Of a DNA stretch of 64,000 bases, positions 24,133 to 36,935 are shown piece by piece (the first letter of the stretch is position 1; every line of letters begins with the position of its first letter). The notes under the pieces were generated by a model, which had not been told where the DNA came from, searched no databases, and saw only the letters and a program-made list of their open reading frames with translations. The position numbers and the translations under genes were made by a program. Source of the DNA: Phyto melanocephala (lineage: Eukaryota; Arthropoda; Insecta; Diptera; Rhinophoridae); the NCBI GenBank assembly GCA_941918925.1, contig OW799237.1:3639201-3703200 (forward strand), read 5' to 3'.

Positions 24133-25439
24133 AAAATAAAATTTTTTATGAGTTTTAAAAATGAAAAATCGTATTGCACCTAAACAAAAAAATATAGTTT
24201 TCTTTATTTAATATGCAGTTATTTGTTTCAAAAGATATGAATTTTCTTCATAGCATTATTTATTTGGCAACATAAAAGATTTTCTCAAAAATTTATATGC
24301 AAAACTTGCATTATTTAAATTCATCGAATAAAGTTGATCATCATAAATCGTCAAATGGATATCAAGCACACAAGTAAGTGAAATATATATACAAGTGAGT
24401 CTTTTTATTATCTAGTGAAATAAATCCAAATCTACTCTTAAAACACTAGTAGAAGAGAAAAAAAAACCAAGATGATGATAAAGTTAAACAATACTTTAAA
24501 CATCCGCCACTAAACCGGAAATACCAAGTAAAATACCCAAAAAATAAAAATCAAAAAATTCACCAACAAATAAAAAAGTAATAACATGTCGCTTATTGAA
24601 CATGAAAATACTAATACTAAACAACGGCAACAACAACAACTGATGCAGCAACAAACAACATCAGCCAAACCACCATGACTGTGTTTTAACATTTTTCCCA
24701 ACAATTCCGTTAAATAGAAACAAAAAAACAGAAACATAGAAAACCGTATGTAATCATGGATGTATAAGCTTTTGTAAATGTGTATGTAAGCGCCAGTTTT
24801 GTAAATGTAAACGAAATATGTAGAAATAAATACGTGTTTGTGTGTCAGTCAGTGTGCGTGTGAAGGTATGTTAAATGTATGTGAATGAGTTTAAAAAGTT
24901 GCCAATATTGATGCTGGTATTTTATGCCACATCAGATTTCATTACAATTCAATCGCTTTTACAGACATCAAATCACTGTAAAACACACAAAACCCCCTCC
25001 TGCCAAAAACTAAACTGATAGAAAAAGACACAGTTATACATATACACACAGGCACAGACACCCTATACTGTTACTTAGCACACACACTGTTACAACAACG
25101 ACATCAAAATAAACTTTAAAACATTTTAGGGATGTATGAACGAATATAAATACAGATTTTCATCTTGATTTCATGACAGTGATGCCTAAACTTTTTCACG
25201 AGTTTTAAAAATAATTTTTAAAGTAAAAGAGATATTTTTTTTCTATGAGCAGAAGCTAAAGCTAATTATATATATATTTTTTATCTCACTCAAATTATTA
25301 AAATTTTTTATCATTTTTATTTATGTTTAAAAATATTTATTAAACATTAGAAAGATGAAAAAAACAATCCACTTGTTAAAAAAAAAATTATAAAAGTCCT
25401 TAACATAAAAATATAATAAAAATATACATATATTTATAA
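24133..25439. other. Non-coding stretch with a small Gln-rich frame
   Basis: A 30-codon ATG frame at 24586-24678 (starting MSLIEHENTNTKQRQQQQ) is described in the findings. The rest is AT-rich with TG/CA-rich patches around 24.84-25.1 kb. No confident gene is present. Confidence 0.45.
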
Positions 25440-25560
25440 GACAAAATTAAAAAAAAATTTTTTTTAAATAATTTTGAGCAAAAAAAAAAAATTTTTTTTA
25501 ATAATTTTAAGCAAAAAAAAAAAAATTTTTTTTTTAAATAATTTTAAGCAAAAATATTTT
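25440..25560. repeat. Short tandem repeat, about 3 units
   Basis: A poly-A plus poly-T block followed by TAATTTTRAGC is repeated about three times with slippage in the homopolymers. Confidence 0.7.
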
Positions 25561-27334
25561 TTTCTAGACATTTTTTGCAGAAATAAAAAAACTACATTTA
25601 ACTAAAAAAATAAATTTTGTGATTTTTTTTTTTAAATTTCTGTAACGAAAAAATTTTCAGAATAAATGAAGAAAATAAAACAAGCTGACAAAAACTTTTT
25701 TTAAAAGAGATTTAAAAGCTAAAATTTTCTAAAAAAAGAAAAATTCCAAAAAATTGTTAAAAAATAAATTTTTAAAAAATTTTTTCTATAAATATGAATT
25801 TTATTTAAAATATAAATTAGGAAATTCTGTTTTGTTTCCTCTCTTTCTCTCTCTCACTCCCTGAATGTTATTACATTTAATCGTTTATCTATGAACAGTG
25901 TAGAAAAGGGGAAAGATCAAATTTATATTTAAGAAGAAATTTAGATTCTATCATGGTTCATGGTTTAAAATGAATGGCTTCTCTGAGGTAATACATCTTT
26001 TTTCTTTAGTGTTGTTGTATTTTAAGTTGCTGTTGTTGGAAGACATTGGGTGTTTTGAATATTTTCGCATTTCCTTAACTCTAGACAACTTAACCCTTGT
26101 CACTACTTTATCAAATTGTACTTTGTATTACTTACAACTGCAATGAATGCAGGATCGTTGACAGGGGCAAGAGATTAATATGTATCTCAAAAACAATTTA
26201 TAAATGAAAACATTAAAGTTTAGGAATAAAATCTTAAAAGCTTTAGACATTTGAAACTGTTACACTTGGAAAAGAGTTGTTTTTATTATGGCAAGTCTTA
26301 TTGCTTTAAGTTGCCTTGTTTTTGCTACGCCTGTGTCCGTATAACTTTTGTGATTTTTACGTATTTGCATTAAGTGCCACTTAACATGGAATTTCAATAT
26401 TTTATGCAAAATCACAAGGATAATCTTCTCTCTACACTGATGGTCTTTCAAAGTACTGTATAGTTTTTTTTTTAGCTCAGTCTTAGTTTCTTTTTTTAAT
26501 TAAAAAAAGCAAAAAGTACAAAATATAAAAAACAACTGCAACATATTTTTTTAAAAGTAAAAAAAAATTGCTCAATATCGGTTAGCTTCCAACTCATACA
26601 TAATGTCACAATGGCGGCAAATTGTATTGTAAAATGTAAGACCTCAACTCTACGACTTTTCTTTCACTATTTCCAAACTGTCCCTTTTTCCTTCCACTAG
26701 GCTAAATTCAGGATTATTTTTTTAGGGCTTTTATTTGTAGATTTCCAAGTAATACTTGTACATATAAGTCGGTCATAGAATACGTTCGTTGTATGAAATT
26801 TTCAACTTTTTGCAACACATCTTTGACTTTGTTGGCAAAAGTTAAAATAATGTACTAAAACTAATTTTAACTATACTTTCGCCCACTCTCTTTTTACATG
26901 CTGTTACATACTCTTCAACTGATACACCCACACTTATAAAAATAGATAAATAGAAATAACAACTGGCCGCAAGTACGGCAACAATTTGTAGTAAAATAAA
27001 TATACACGTACGTACAAACATGTATACATGAATATACATTTGTATTGGTGTTTTTTGGAAAAGTGAAAAAATGCCTTTCGCTTTTAAAATACAATTTGAT
27101 TATCGATTTAATTCTAAAAATGGTTTAAAAATTCACTTTAACAATTTTTAATTTTAAAAATATTTGATAAAATTTTCCGTCATGAAAAATTTGCTATAAT
27201 TTTAATTTATTGTAAAAACTTCGATCTGTATTGTATATTTGAGAAAATTGTTAATAAGTCTGTAACTAATTTTAATATTTTTGAAGAATAAAACTTTACA
27301 ATTTTTTTTAACCATTTTATTTAAAAATTTATAT
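25561..27334. other. AT-rich non-coding stretch
   Basis: I see nothing recognisable. A somewhat less AT-rich zone at about 26.58-26.72 kb (including CACAATGGCGGCAAATTG) gives no readable frame. Confidence 0.5.
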
Positions 27335-27690
27335 AGAAAAATTAACGATAATTTTACTCTTCTCTATAGAAAAATTATCGATGGTTAAATTTTTCTCTAT
27401 AGCAAAATTATCGATAATATTACTTTTATCTCTGGAAAAATTATCGACAGTTTTATTTTTATCTCTAGAAAAATTATCGATAATTTTACTTTTATCTCTA
27501 GAACAATTATCGATAATATTACTTTTATCTCTAGAAAAATTATCGACAATTTTACTTTTATCTCTAGAAAAATTATCGATAATTTTACTTTTATCTATAG
27601 AAATATTATCGATAATTTTACTCTTATCTATAGAAATATTATCGATAATTTTACTCTTATCTATAGAAAAATTATCGATAATTTTACTTT
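27335..27690. repeat. 33 bp minisatellite carrying TATCGATA sites
   Basis: About ten to eleven units of roughly AAAAATTATCGATAATTTTA followed by CTTTTATCTCTAG are seen. Exact TATCGATA occurs at 27409, 27475, 27508, 27574, 27607, 27640 and 27673, all in a 33 bp register; other units carry TATCGACA or similar. Because 33 is a multiple of three, the array reads as an open 104-codon frame of an 11-residue repeat (ILLLSLEKLSI). This is a consequence of the repeat and probably not a gene. TATCGATA is the DREF recognition element of Drosophila and contains CGATA, recognised by BEAF-32. Binding here is not shown. Confidence 0.9.
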
Positions 27691-27960
27691 TATAATTTTA
27701 ATTATAATTTTATTTCGTATATAAATATATAGAGTCGATGAAAACTTTACTTTTATTTATATATCGAGTTATCGAGTAAAGTTACTTTTCTATATATAAA
27801 TATTTTAAATTATCGATAACTATATTGTATCAAGCTATCGATAACATTTTTTTCTGTAAAAAAAAACTCGATAACTTTAACTTTCTATAGAGAAAGGTAG
27901 TCGATACCTTGTTTTTTATAGAGAAAAATTATTAAAAAATTTTTTTTCAGATGTTTGCTA
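27691..27960. repeat. Decayed flank of the 33 bp array
   Basis: Further TATCGATA sites lie at 27811-27818 and 27836-27843, with TATCGAG and CTCGATAAC variants between 27770 and 27905 and CTATAGAGAAA-like spacer remnants. This looks like older array sequence. Confidence 0.6.
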
Positions 27961-30174
27961 TTCTCTATAACAAAATTTTCCCCTTATCCAATATAATTTC
28001 ACATTCAAAATACCTTTCCAAGCAAATTGTTTTTACTTGTTTGTTCTTTGGAAATTGTTTAAAAAGTGATAGTGTTGTGCTTATTCAAAAAATGTCTCTG
28101 CATGAGTGACGGTGTGTATGTGTTGGTTGCTTATGTCTGTTGTATAGTGGCCAACTTTTTAGAATTCAAAGAGTTTGTTTGAGGTTTTATCCACCATCAC
28201 CTCTAGCAATACCACCTAAATACCAAAAAACCCCACCCACTGCTATTTGAGTTAATCTATCATTTATCTAACCTTAACCTCGGTTTGGTTTCCGGGGTTT
28301 TAGCTGTTTTACTTACGACTGGTGTGCTTACCGTTTTCGCCTTGTTGCCTTTAGACGACTGACAGCTGTAACAGCAGCTTGTAGAATAACAAAGTACTCT
28401 ACTATTGTCTTTGTGATTTTAAGAAGACAGTTTAAGTGTAAAAAATTTGTGATGTCGATGATACATGAGAAGTACAATTAATGCATGCAGAACATAGACA
28501 ATTTTTTAAAATTTTGTTTTTTTTTTAAATTTTTCAAGTATTATTAATATTTTGAAATATATTTTTTTTTATGTCGAACTAAATTATTTTCCATTTTAGT
28601 TCTATTGAAGTCTTTATTAATAGAAAGTTTTTAATATTTTCTTAATTTAAAAAATTTATATTAAAAATTTTCATTTACTAAATTTTTTTTTTAAAACTTT
28701 GTTAAAAAAGAAAATAAGAAAACTAACGACTATTAATTTTTTTCCTTTTCCTGTTATGGAAAATAACTTTAGTCCTTTACAACCATAAGTCTAAACAAGT
28801 ATTTGAGTTGTAAACTTATGGTAACTAATACTTTTCATAGAAATACTCCTCTACTTGTATATTTGCTTACAGTGAACTGTGGACCTATTCCCCTTAGCCC
28901 ACAAAACTGATGATGAGTATGAAGACAAGTTGAATGTTGATCAATCTTTTTATTGATATTTCTTTTCGTAATTTCTAAACTTTAATATTGCAAATTTTAT
29001 ATGAAGATGAATGACAATTTGTTGCTATTGTTGTTGTTTGAGTTTTTAGCATTTGTTTGTTAGTGTTAGTAAATAAATTTTTGCTTTTGTTACTTGCTAC
29101 CATAATAATGACATTTTTATTCAACAAAGTTTACAAGTGGGTTAAAAGAAAAACAAGTCAAGACATGGAGAATTGAAAAAAAAAATAAAATAAAAAAAAA
29201 AATTATATGAAGTTGATATACGGCATGGTTTTGAAGTATTCATATTGAAAAAGTTCATCGATTTATATGGGAGTTAAGTAATGTTAATTTGGGCAATAAA
29301 TAAAGATGAAAAAGGAAATAGAGAAAAAGTATGTAAATATTAAAGTAAAAAAATAAAATATTAAATGTAAAGTTTAAACAACTAATATGTATATGGAAGA
29401 GCTTTATTTGTGAAGTAAACCATGTGTGTGCAAAATAGCGTAATTTGTTTTGATTATATAAAATGGATGCGTCCACGTTAAGGTATTTTCATAAAACGAT
29501 TGGTAAGAAGTCTAGTTTTGCGAAGAATATTGAAATCATTATTAATTTTGTTGGAATATAGAAAGATGAAGGATATACAAACAAATGAAATGTTAAATCT
29601 AAATGATGGCATATGCCTAGTTTTCAAACACATGTGTGTGGTTACATGGTTAAGAGTGTCTCAAAGTAAACGCAAAATAAAAATTAAATTGATAAAATAA
29701 AAAATAAAATTTCATTTGTGTGTGTGTATTTATTTAAGTAAAAACTAAATTCTATGTACGATAGGTTATGTACGATATTGTACTTGCGTATGTAATTAAC
29801 ATGGTTTTGTTCATAAAGCAAAAGTTCCATAAAAATAAATAAATAAATGCCAACCAAAAAATTACATTAGCATGTAGATCAGGAGTTAGCATTAAAGCTG
29901 CTAATAATAAAAAAACATCAAACTTCAACAGCAGCACCATATCGTCGCTGCTGTGACATGATCGGTTATGTGATCATTTTTAAAAATTGTTCTATTGCTC
30001 CATTTTGAATTGTCTGTCATACATCTATCCACGAAACCATTTAATGATGACTTAATAGCTTCAAGAACAAACAATTGTCGCAATGCGTAAGTGTAACAGT
30101 GTAAAGTTAAAAAAAAAATATTGTTTGCGTCTTTTGAAAACTTAGTAAAGAACACATAACTGAATTTTCTAGGG
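27961..30174. other. AT-rich non-coding stretch
   Basis: A patch at about 28.19-28.40 kb is richer in G+C but has no frame or element that I recognise. The 66-96 codon frames at 29.5-30.2 kb have no motif. Confidence 0.5.
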
Positions 30175-31735
30175 CAACCACGATATTCTGGCCGATATAA
30201 AAATGACCGATCCATCCCGTAGCCGTCAGGTATTTCAGCACATCGTTCAGTCTTACTTTAAATATCTCAGCGAGATTATCCAGTATATTTTTGCCCAGGA
30301 TTCTGTGTTACTTGGGAGCCAGGCCAGACATTTGCAGAGAAGGTGGATAACGATTCCTTCTTCTCCAAATCCATAGTGCTACGACAACAGTCATTCGAGA
30401 GAAGTTCGTTGTCCTAATATCCAGTGACTCGCTTATATCGCCAGGAACCTCGAGATATTCTTCCGACGTCGATTCATTAATTGCAATATGCGCCTAATGT
30501 CAAAAAAAGCCCAGGTAAGCTTGGCCACTCTACATGTTTCCAGCCTACGTAAATTTTTTTTGTTTTTTTTTCAAGAGTATGTCTGGAGATCTTGCTTTAT
30601 ATTGTCCCAAATAGGATTCCGACTGAATTTCAATTGAAAATATTCAAGTTAAAAACCTCTTGCCTAGCTTATAGTTGCTCCTATGTGCAAAACATAAACT
30701 AAAGCCATGGCAGTCAGCTGTCTAAGCTTTGACAACTCTTTTGAGAGTTGATGGAGTGGTGTGTGAGTTGACAAATATTTATGTCATACAGTATTATACA
30801 CAACTCCCAGATAGCGAGTATTCCAGGTTGAAATACGCTACATTCTATCCCTAGCTCGCCACAAAAATTACAGGATCCAACCCCTTAGCCGATTCTAAAA
30901 CTATCCGGATAAGTCCTTGTATTGAAACTTCTAGAGGAAATTAAAACTTAAAACATCTTTTCAAAATCCATATAGCGGGTGGCATAAAAAGAAAGTTTGC
31001 CGATCGTTGGAGCCAGTACCACTGGATTACAGAATATTTGCGGTTCACTGCAGTCCCAAATACCAGTGATCAATGAAAAAATAATTAAACGTACTAAAGC
31101 TGTATACATCTCCTTTACTATGTTATGATTGATTCCCTATTTTATACCGAACATATAACGATATGGGTTGTAGGCTACCATAGACTTCTTCACTTTGTGT
31201 TGGATTTTCATGACAATTTCAAGAGAATAATGCCCAGATGTTTCACCTTGTGCGATAGAGAAACTTCGCAGTTCTGCATTTTCTTTAGTCTAAAGTTTGG
31301 ACTTGCGGTGCTCGTTGTAAACAATGCCATTTCTGTTTTGTCTGGGTTACCTTTGGATCGCTATCCGTGCCCCAGTTACTTAGAAGTCCCAAGGCATCGG
31401 ACATGAGATTAGTAATCACGTCCGAAAACTGTCCTGATACCAATATCACAACATTATCTACATAAGACACAATTTGCTGTTCAATTCAGGAAGCAGATAT
31501 TATAACGGCCTGAGGTGTACCTCTCACAACTATCCTTGATATAGTGCTATAACTTAGCTTCGCGATAATTACCCTTGAATTATATATGGATCCTAATCAG
31601 TTGCTTATGTACTCCTTAACATCTAGACAAGTGAGTTCACGGTTTATTAAAAGGTTAGTCACGTTATTAAAGGCCTTTTCTATATCCAAGAAGGCTGCCA
31701 TCGTGCCCTGCTTAAATTTTGCATGATAGTCAGAA
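30175..31735 (-). mobile_element. R1/jockey-like LINE ORF2 fragment
   Basis: On the minus strand the order is as expected for a non-LTR reverse transcriptase. AAFLDIEKAF (motif A, 31671-31700) comes first, then a VRGTPQ motif (about 31509-31526). SYVDNVVILVSGQF follows, the catalytic YADD having become YVDN at 31453-31464. Next come LSWK...MFGIK thumb-like segments near 31150-31250 and, at 30319-30346, HLLCKC of the C-terminal zinc knuckle, followed by an ILDNLAEI...VRLNDVLKYL-like tail. Reading it needs many frameshifts and contains stops. The upstream endonuclease part is absent; the match stops at a TTAC microsatellite. It is dead and 5'-truncated. Confidence 0.8.
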
Positions 31736-31764
31736 ACTTACTTACTTACTTACTTACTTACTTC
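31736..31764. repeat. (ACTT)n microsatellite at the LINE break
   Basis: About seven perfect ACTT/TTAC units lie exactly where the recognisable LINE sequence ends. Confidence 0.9.
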
Positions 31765-31930
31765 ACATATTCAAAAACAACTTCAAAATCAATTTTAAAA
31801 AGTTTTGAAAACAAAGTTTCTATCAAAGGGGTTTGAAATATTTTTCTAAATGAAAAATTAATTATAAATGTGCCAGTTAATATTTCACTAAAAGAAAAAT
31901 TAAACTTTATATCCTTTCGATATTTTACGT

Positions 31931-32067
31931 TGATAAAATTAGGATTATGGTTTCATTAAGGAAATTTTTCGTTTCTATAGCGCGCACAACATGCCAATTG
32001 AGCATACGCGTATACCTGTCATGGGTGTGGGCTTTAGTGTCACTCTTTTTCAACTTAACCTAACCTA
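31931..32067 (+). mobile_element. LINE 3' end, severely 5'-truncated
   Basis: It is clearly related to 20640-20776: AGGATTATGG, then CATGCCAATTGAGCATACGC, GGGCTTTAGTG, CTCTTTTTCAAC and an AACCTAACCTA tail. It is on the opposite strand to the LINE just upstream, so it is a separate insertion. Confidence 0.7.
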
Positions 32068-33584
32068 TATCCCCTCTAGTAGAGTCGACAGTTATTTAGA
32101 TTTTTTGCCTGGCCTAAACAACTAAACATAAGAAATTTAATTAAAAGCATTTACTTTTTTGTTGTTGTTAATACTTTAAAAAGGTAAACAAAACTAAGCG
32201 GTACAATACTGTAACTCAGCAAAAAAAAAATCTTTAATACTAAGAATTGGTAGCTGGTATTAAAAAAACTGCTAAAAAGCATTTATCTAAGTAGATTAAG
32301 ACAACCAGCATAATAGAATTTTTAAATTAACTTAATGCTTAAATACTCAAATCCTATTATGGCTTTAAATAAATAGCCCACATTTGCTTTTTTTTTATAG
32401 GATATCTAAAGAGATTTAAATAAATTATTTATTTAACAAAATATTTACAATAAAGTATTAAAGCTTTGACTATATTTCAATTTCTGTTGACAGATTTTGT
32501 TTTAACTTTTTTTGAAATCACATTTTCCATATAAAAGTAACAAATATGTTCTTGAAAGCTGTCTTGATGTTTTCTTCTCAGTTCATTAAAAAAATTATTT
32601 CTACTATTTACACAAAACATTACTTTTATTTGCAATATTTGTTATACATAAAAATTTATTTATTTTTGTGAAATAATAAAAGGAAATAAAAGTCCTTTAC
32701 TAACTGCTACATAAACTTTGAAACTTTGTAAAGTTATAGTTACATGTATAAATATTCGCACACACCTACATGGCTTTGTGTGTTTATACTCTCTCTCTAA
32801 ATTCATATAAATATTTATGTAACAGCAACAACAACAACAAAAATATAATAAAAAAAACAAGAAGAAATGAAAAAAGCTAAAATTGTTGTTTTAGTTTTGT
32901 AACTATAACTTAATAAATGAAATGAAGTGGAAATGCATATACATACAGGCACACACATGCACACATGTACTATATGGGTGTACACAGTTTAAAGATGAAT
33001 AGTAATAAATTTGATTCAATTAAAAACTAATCAAACTTATAATATTAAACTACATAAATATACTTTTTCTATTGAGTATAATGGAGTGAAGTACTCGAAG
33101 ATGCAGTTAACTTTGGCAAACTCCAGTGAAATAAAAAAAAGCAAAAAAAAAAAAAATAAAAAATAAATTGTGTAAATAAATATTGTAACAGAGTATCAAA
33201 ATTTGAAAAACAAATAATAGTGTGAGAAAAAACAAAAACAAAGACAAAGAGAAGAATTATAGTTGATTAAATGGAGAGTACGAAATATTATTCAGAGAAG
33301 ATATAACGAACTGACTTAATACAAAATTGCAAAACACTCTTTAGGGTATTTTGCAATTAATTGTAGAAGGCATGTTCGAAAGTGGAATCGAATCCACATT
33401 CAAGTCTTTAAAAAAATTAAAGGAAAACTAAAGTAGGCATTTTTTTATAATGTTGCAAAATATTTTTTTTTGTGAACATCGTGACAACATTAACATACTA
33501 AATTCAAACCAGTAGTTTGATTCACCAATTGGTTTCAACGAAAAACATATTAGTTACCGAATTAAATTAACTTAAAAACCTGGG
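32068..33584. other. AT-rich non-coding stretch
   Basis: CAA repeats at 32.8 kb and A-rich runs at 33.1 kb are present. GTGGAATCGAATCCAC at about 33380 looks like a tRNA T-arm but has no other tRNA parts. No gene is seen. Confidence 0.5.
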
Positions 33585-33735
33585 AGTTAAATATGTGATA
33601 TTTACAACCAACACGTAATCACCGATCAAACAGTGCTGATGATGAAGTCGTAGCTGGTTTCGAAAATTCACTCCACTCGGCTAGTATTAGTACAACATAC
33701 TTTTCCAGATTATTCCTTCATTATCACATTATTAA
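33585..33735 (+). repeat. Dispersed repeat family, copy 1
   Basis: This shares an ordered series of blocks with 43975-44125: GATATTTACAACCAACAC, GATCAAACAGTGCTGATGAT, GTAGCTGGTTTCGAAAAT and CATTCCACTC(G/A)GCTAGTA-like. Its ends and class are unknown. Confidence 0.6.
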
Positions 33736-35035
33736 AAATTTCTTTGAAAAAAAATTGAACTCAAGCCTGTTTTAAAATTTGAATATAAGTTCGACAATAA
33801 ATAAAAATTAAAATTACTAAAATACAATTTAATCGATTTCGGTATTCAGTACCATATATTAACAGCAAAACAGTAGTTGTCATTATTAACTAAACGACAA
33901 TTTTTGTTGTTGTTGTTTATTTTATCGACAAAAAGTTAAAAAAATAATACTTTACTGAAAACTTTATTTGTAATCAAATAGTTATTGGTTTTGTTTTTTA
34001 ATAAAAAAAAAAGAAAATTTGTCCAAATGTTTTGAAATAAACGTTTTTTGATTGAATAATAAATTAAATAAAATAAACAAGATATTTTATTAATCACACT
34101 TTTTTACCAAATTCAAAAACCTCTTGTTTAAGCTTCGCTATGACCTTTTTGGACAAAGATTCTTCTTGATTGCAACAGTTGTCGAGTATCGCTGGACATT
34201 ATTTAGTGAAGCGAATATTCGTTAGTGCAAACAGCAACAAGTGTTGACTAATTTAACGATTGTCGGATCGTTGAAAGTTAGTTAGTCTTACTATAGAAAA
34301 CGGCTTATTTATACATATTTTTTTAAATTACTTGTATGTATGATTGCGATCAATCGGGGAGGGCTAAATGACATTTACTCAAAATCAATTTTTTTTCCTT
34401 TTGATAAGTATTAATTTTGGCCAGCAAAAGCTAAATTAAAACGCTTTATTTGGATCCGAGCATTTATATTTAGATTCCCTTGGTTTCTGACCCTCTTTTT
34501 CAGTACCTTTTTCTTATTATTTATTTTTTTATTGCGTTGAATTTTTGATTTTATTTTTGAACAAAGCATGAACAAGCGAATAGAGTAGACAAATGACTGC
34601 ATTTGATTAAACAACTCATACGTGTATATGTGAATGGCTCAATTGTGTGAAAAAAATCATGATTGCAATTGTATTTCTTGTATATACAAGAAGTGCCTAA
34701 ACTATTAAATTAATAAAAATTCATTGCTGCATTTACAACAAGCCCTAAGTGTTGTATTGTTATAATTTTCAAAAAAATTTAAAATTAACTGAAAATAGAC
34801 TACATTATATTTTTAAATTGACTCAAGTTAATTTTTTAAATTTCTCATTTTTTTATACGAAATAATTAAATTCAAATGTCATAATGAAAGAATTAACTTG
34901 GAAAAGTAGGGGTTTACCGCGACACCAGCCGAGTGGAATGCAATTGAAAATGTTGTATTGTTTATGGTCGAAGTTTTATACCTTTTTAAATTTTTAAAAA
35001 GTTATGACATTATGAAAATGCTGTTACCTTAAATG
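33736..35035. other. AT-rich stretch with a partial inverted repeat copy
   Basis: At about 34918-34950, AGCCGAGTGGAATGCAATTG is the reverse complement of the 3' part of the dispersed repeat at 33.6 and 44.0 kb. The patch at 34.14-34.30 kb is less AT-rich and promoter-like only in general appearance. No gene is seen. Confidence 0.5.
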
Positions 35036-35350
35036 GAGAGTGGTACCGGTTAATAATAGAGCATTTTTGACGTCCTGCTCTTGAAAACAGATCTGAGATG
35101 TGGGTTAATTGGATTCCGAGATACAATGGCACTTTTTAGATAAATTTTTTGAGGGCGAATATTTTCTGAAAATTAGGAGTCCATGAGGCCATCGCGTTTG
35201 CTAGATTTATCAGCACTCGACTATTTTCTTTGGGGTTATTTAAAGGAGTATATGTTAACAAGCCCGAGACAATATTTGATATTAAGGCTAACAAGAAGAT
35301 GTTATGGAAAATGCTTTAAATGTGCCCATAATTGCGAGGTATAAAACGGA
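35036..35350 (+). pseudogene. Weak mariner-like transposase remnant
   Basis: At about 35185-35250 one frame gives RPSRLLDLSALDYFLWGYLK, a good match to the WPPRSPDLTPLDYFLWGYLK signature around the third catalytic aspartate of mariner-like transposases. Downstream segments in shifted frames resemble the following VY-NKPET...IKAN region, and upstream GEYFLKI may be the link to the second catalytic residue. No terminal repeats were found. It is heavily frameshifted. Confidence 0.55.
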
Positions 35351-36935
35351 TGTCATTAAAGTGACATTATTTCCATATTGAGTGTTGAAAAAATTTAACG
35401 TCTGTGTATTTTCTAATCTGAAAAAAAAAATTATAAACGAAAAGGGTATTAAATTTTTAAAACTTTTGGTGACTATTGGCACGACCTGTAGATGCCATAA
35501 AACCACTCTTCGCATTAATGTAAGGTATTGAAAAGCCCAAAAAAATTGAAACTTGACTATACATTTACATTTTAGATTTTTAGTCAGGAGGTGGAGGGGC
35601 GTGGCAAATATATGCGTTTAATTTTAAATTTTGCATTTATATTTTTAAACATCATCTTGATTTTACTTACATTATTTTTTAATATAAAATTTAAGTCTTA
35701 GAAATACTGAAAGTTTTCCATAAGACCTTAAAAAAAAAGTAAAGTTGTCTTTAGAAAGTTATGAATGGCTTTTCTATAATAATTAATATCAAAATAACGG
35801 TTAACTTTTTTGTATAACTTTGTTTATAAGTCTTTATACTTTGTGTAGGGTTCTTCGAATGAAAAATAAAACTCTTATCAGATTATTTTAAGCTGACGTA
35901 CAAAATATGTTTTCCTTAGACTTATTGTTGTAATAAATGTTTTACTTTCTCTTCGCAATTTTCGTTTTAATTCAGTGATTTTTTTCTGTTTACTTTTTTT
36001 CATATCTCAGTTTACCAGAATTTGTGAACCTTGACCAATTTGGTAAGTACGTAGTTGAATGTAAGTTTTTTATTTTTCTTATTATTTTTGCAAAAATAAA
36101 ATCCATTATACTTAAATTAAATGAATTACCTTTTTATAAGGTTTACGATAGTTCTAACAGTGTATATGCTGGTGTGTGTAATTTATAGATGTCTATGCAT
36201 GCGTAAGACTTGTAAGTGCATAGAAAAAGGATTATTAAAAGTATAAGACTAAAACAATCTATAAAACGATTTTATTTCACAGTTTGAGCAGACCAAACAC
36301 AGAAGGGATTTATAGCAACTTTCAACTTGTAATAAAATCTTAAGTGTGAACATTATGATTTTATTGAACACAAATGGTTACTATAAAGTTTAAGTAGAAT
36401 TTAAATGTTAATTGGAGTATTGTTAACGTTGGTGAAATTTATCTGTATCAGTTTCTAAGCAATCATCCCCAGCGGTTATTTTTCAATAAAATATTTGTTT
36501 ATTTATGCAAAATTTTTTGTTAACTCTTTAACTTCAAACACCCCCTTTCATTTAAAATGCAGAGTAACAGTTTAATAACGGATTTATATACATAGATCAG
36601 AAACATTATGTGAATAACATAGACTTGCTAGCAAAAACTTATAATATTTACTTACAGAGGTGTATATATGTATGTATGCATACATTGGTGTATGTGTATG
36701 TGAGGTTATGTAAATATAAATTTTTATAAGAGGGTTTTGCAGCCAATGAGGAGAACCCCTTAAGCTATTTACTTAAAACAAGCATTAATGTTTAGTATCA
36801 CTTAGTTGTGGTAAGTTTTTACGAAAACTAAATTTCAATGGCAACTCAACACATACACAAATATACAGATAAATAATGTAGAAAGATATAAGAATTTTTT
36901 AGTAATTTAGAATAGAGCTTCTTAAATTATGATTT
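35351..36935. other. AT-rich non-coding stretch
   Basis: I see nothing recognisable. The donor-like TTTGGTAAGTAC at about 36040 stands alone. Confidence 0.5.

Noticed and set aside
27381..27695. 104-codon frame of an 11-residue hydrophobic repeat
   Set aside because: The 33 bp tandem repeat keeps the frame open automatically. The repeat continues outside the frame and there is no sign of a gene.
33370..33390. T-arm-like GTGGAATCGAATCCAC
   Set aside because: No A box or other tRNA arms nearby, and no SINE tail could be defined.
34140..34300. Promoter-like, less AT-rich patch (TTAGTG initiator-like motifs, AACAGCAACAAG leader)
   Set aside because: No TATA or DPE at the proper distance and no following coding frame. 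Not enough to annotate a promoter.
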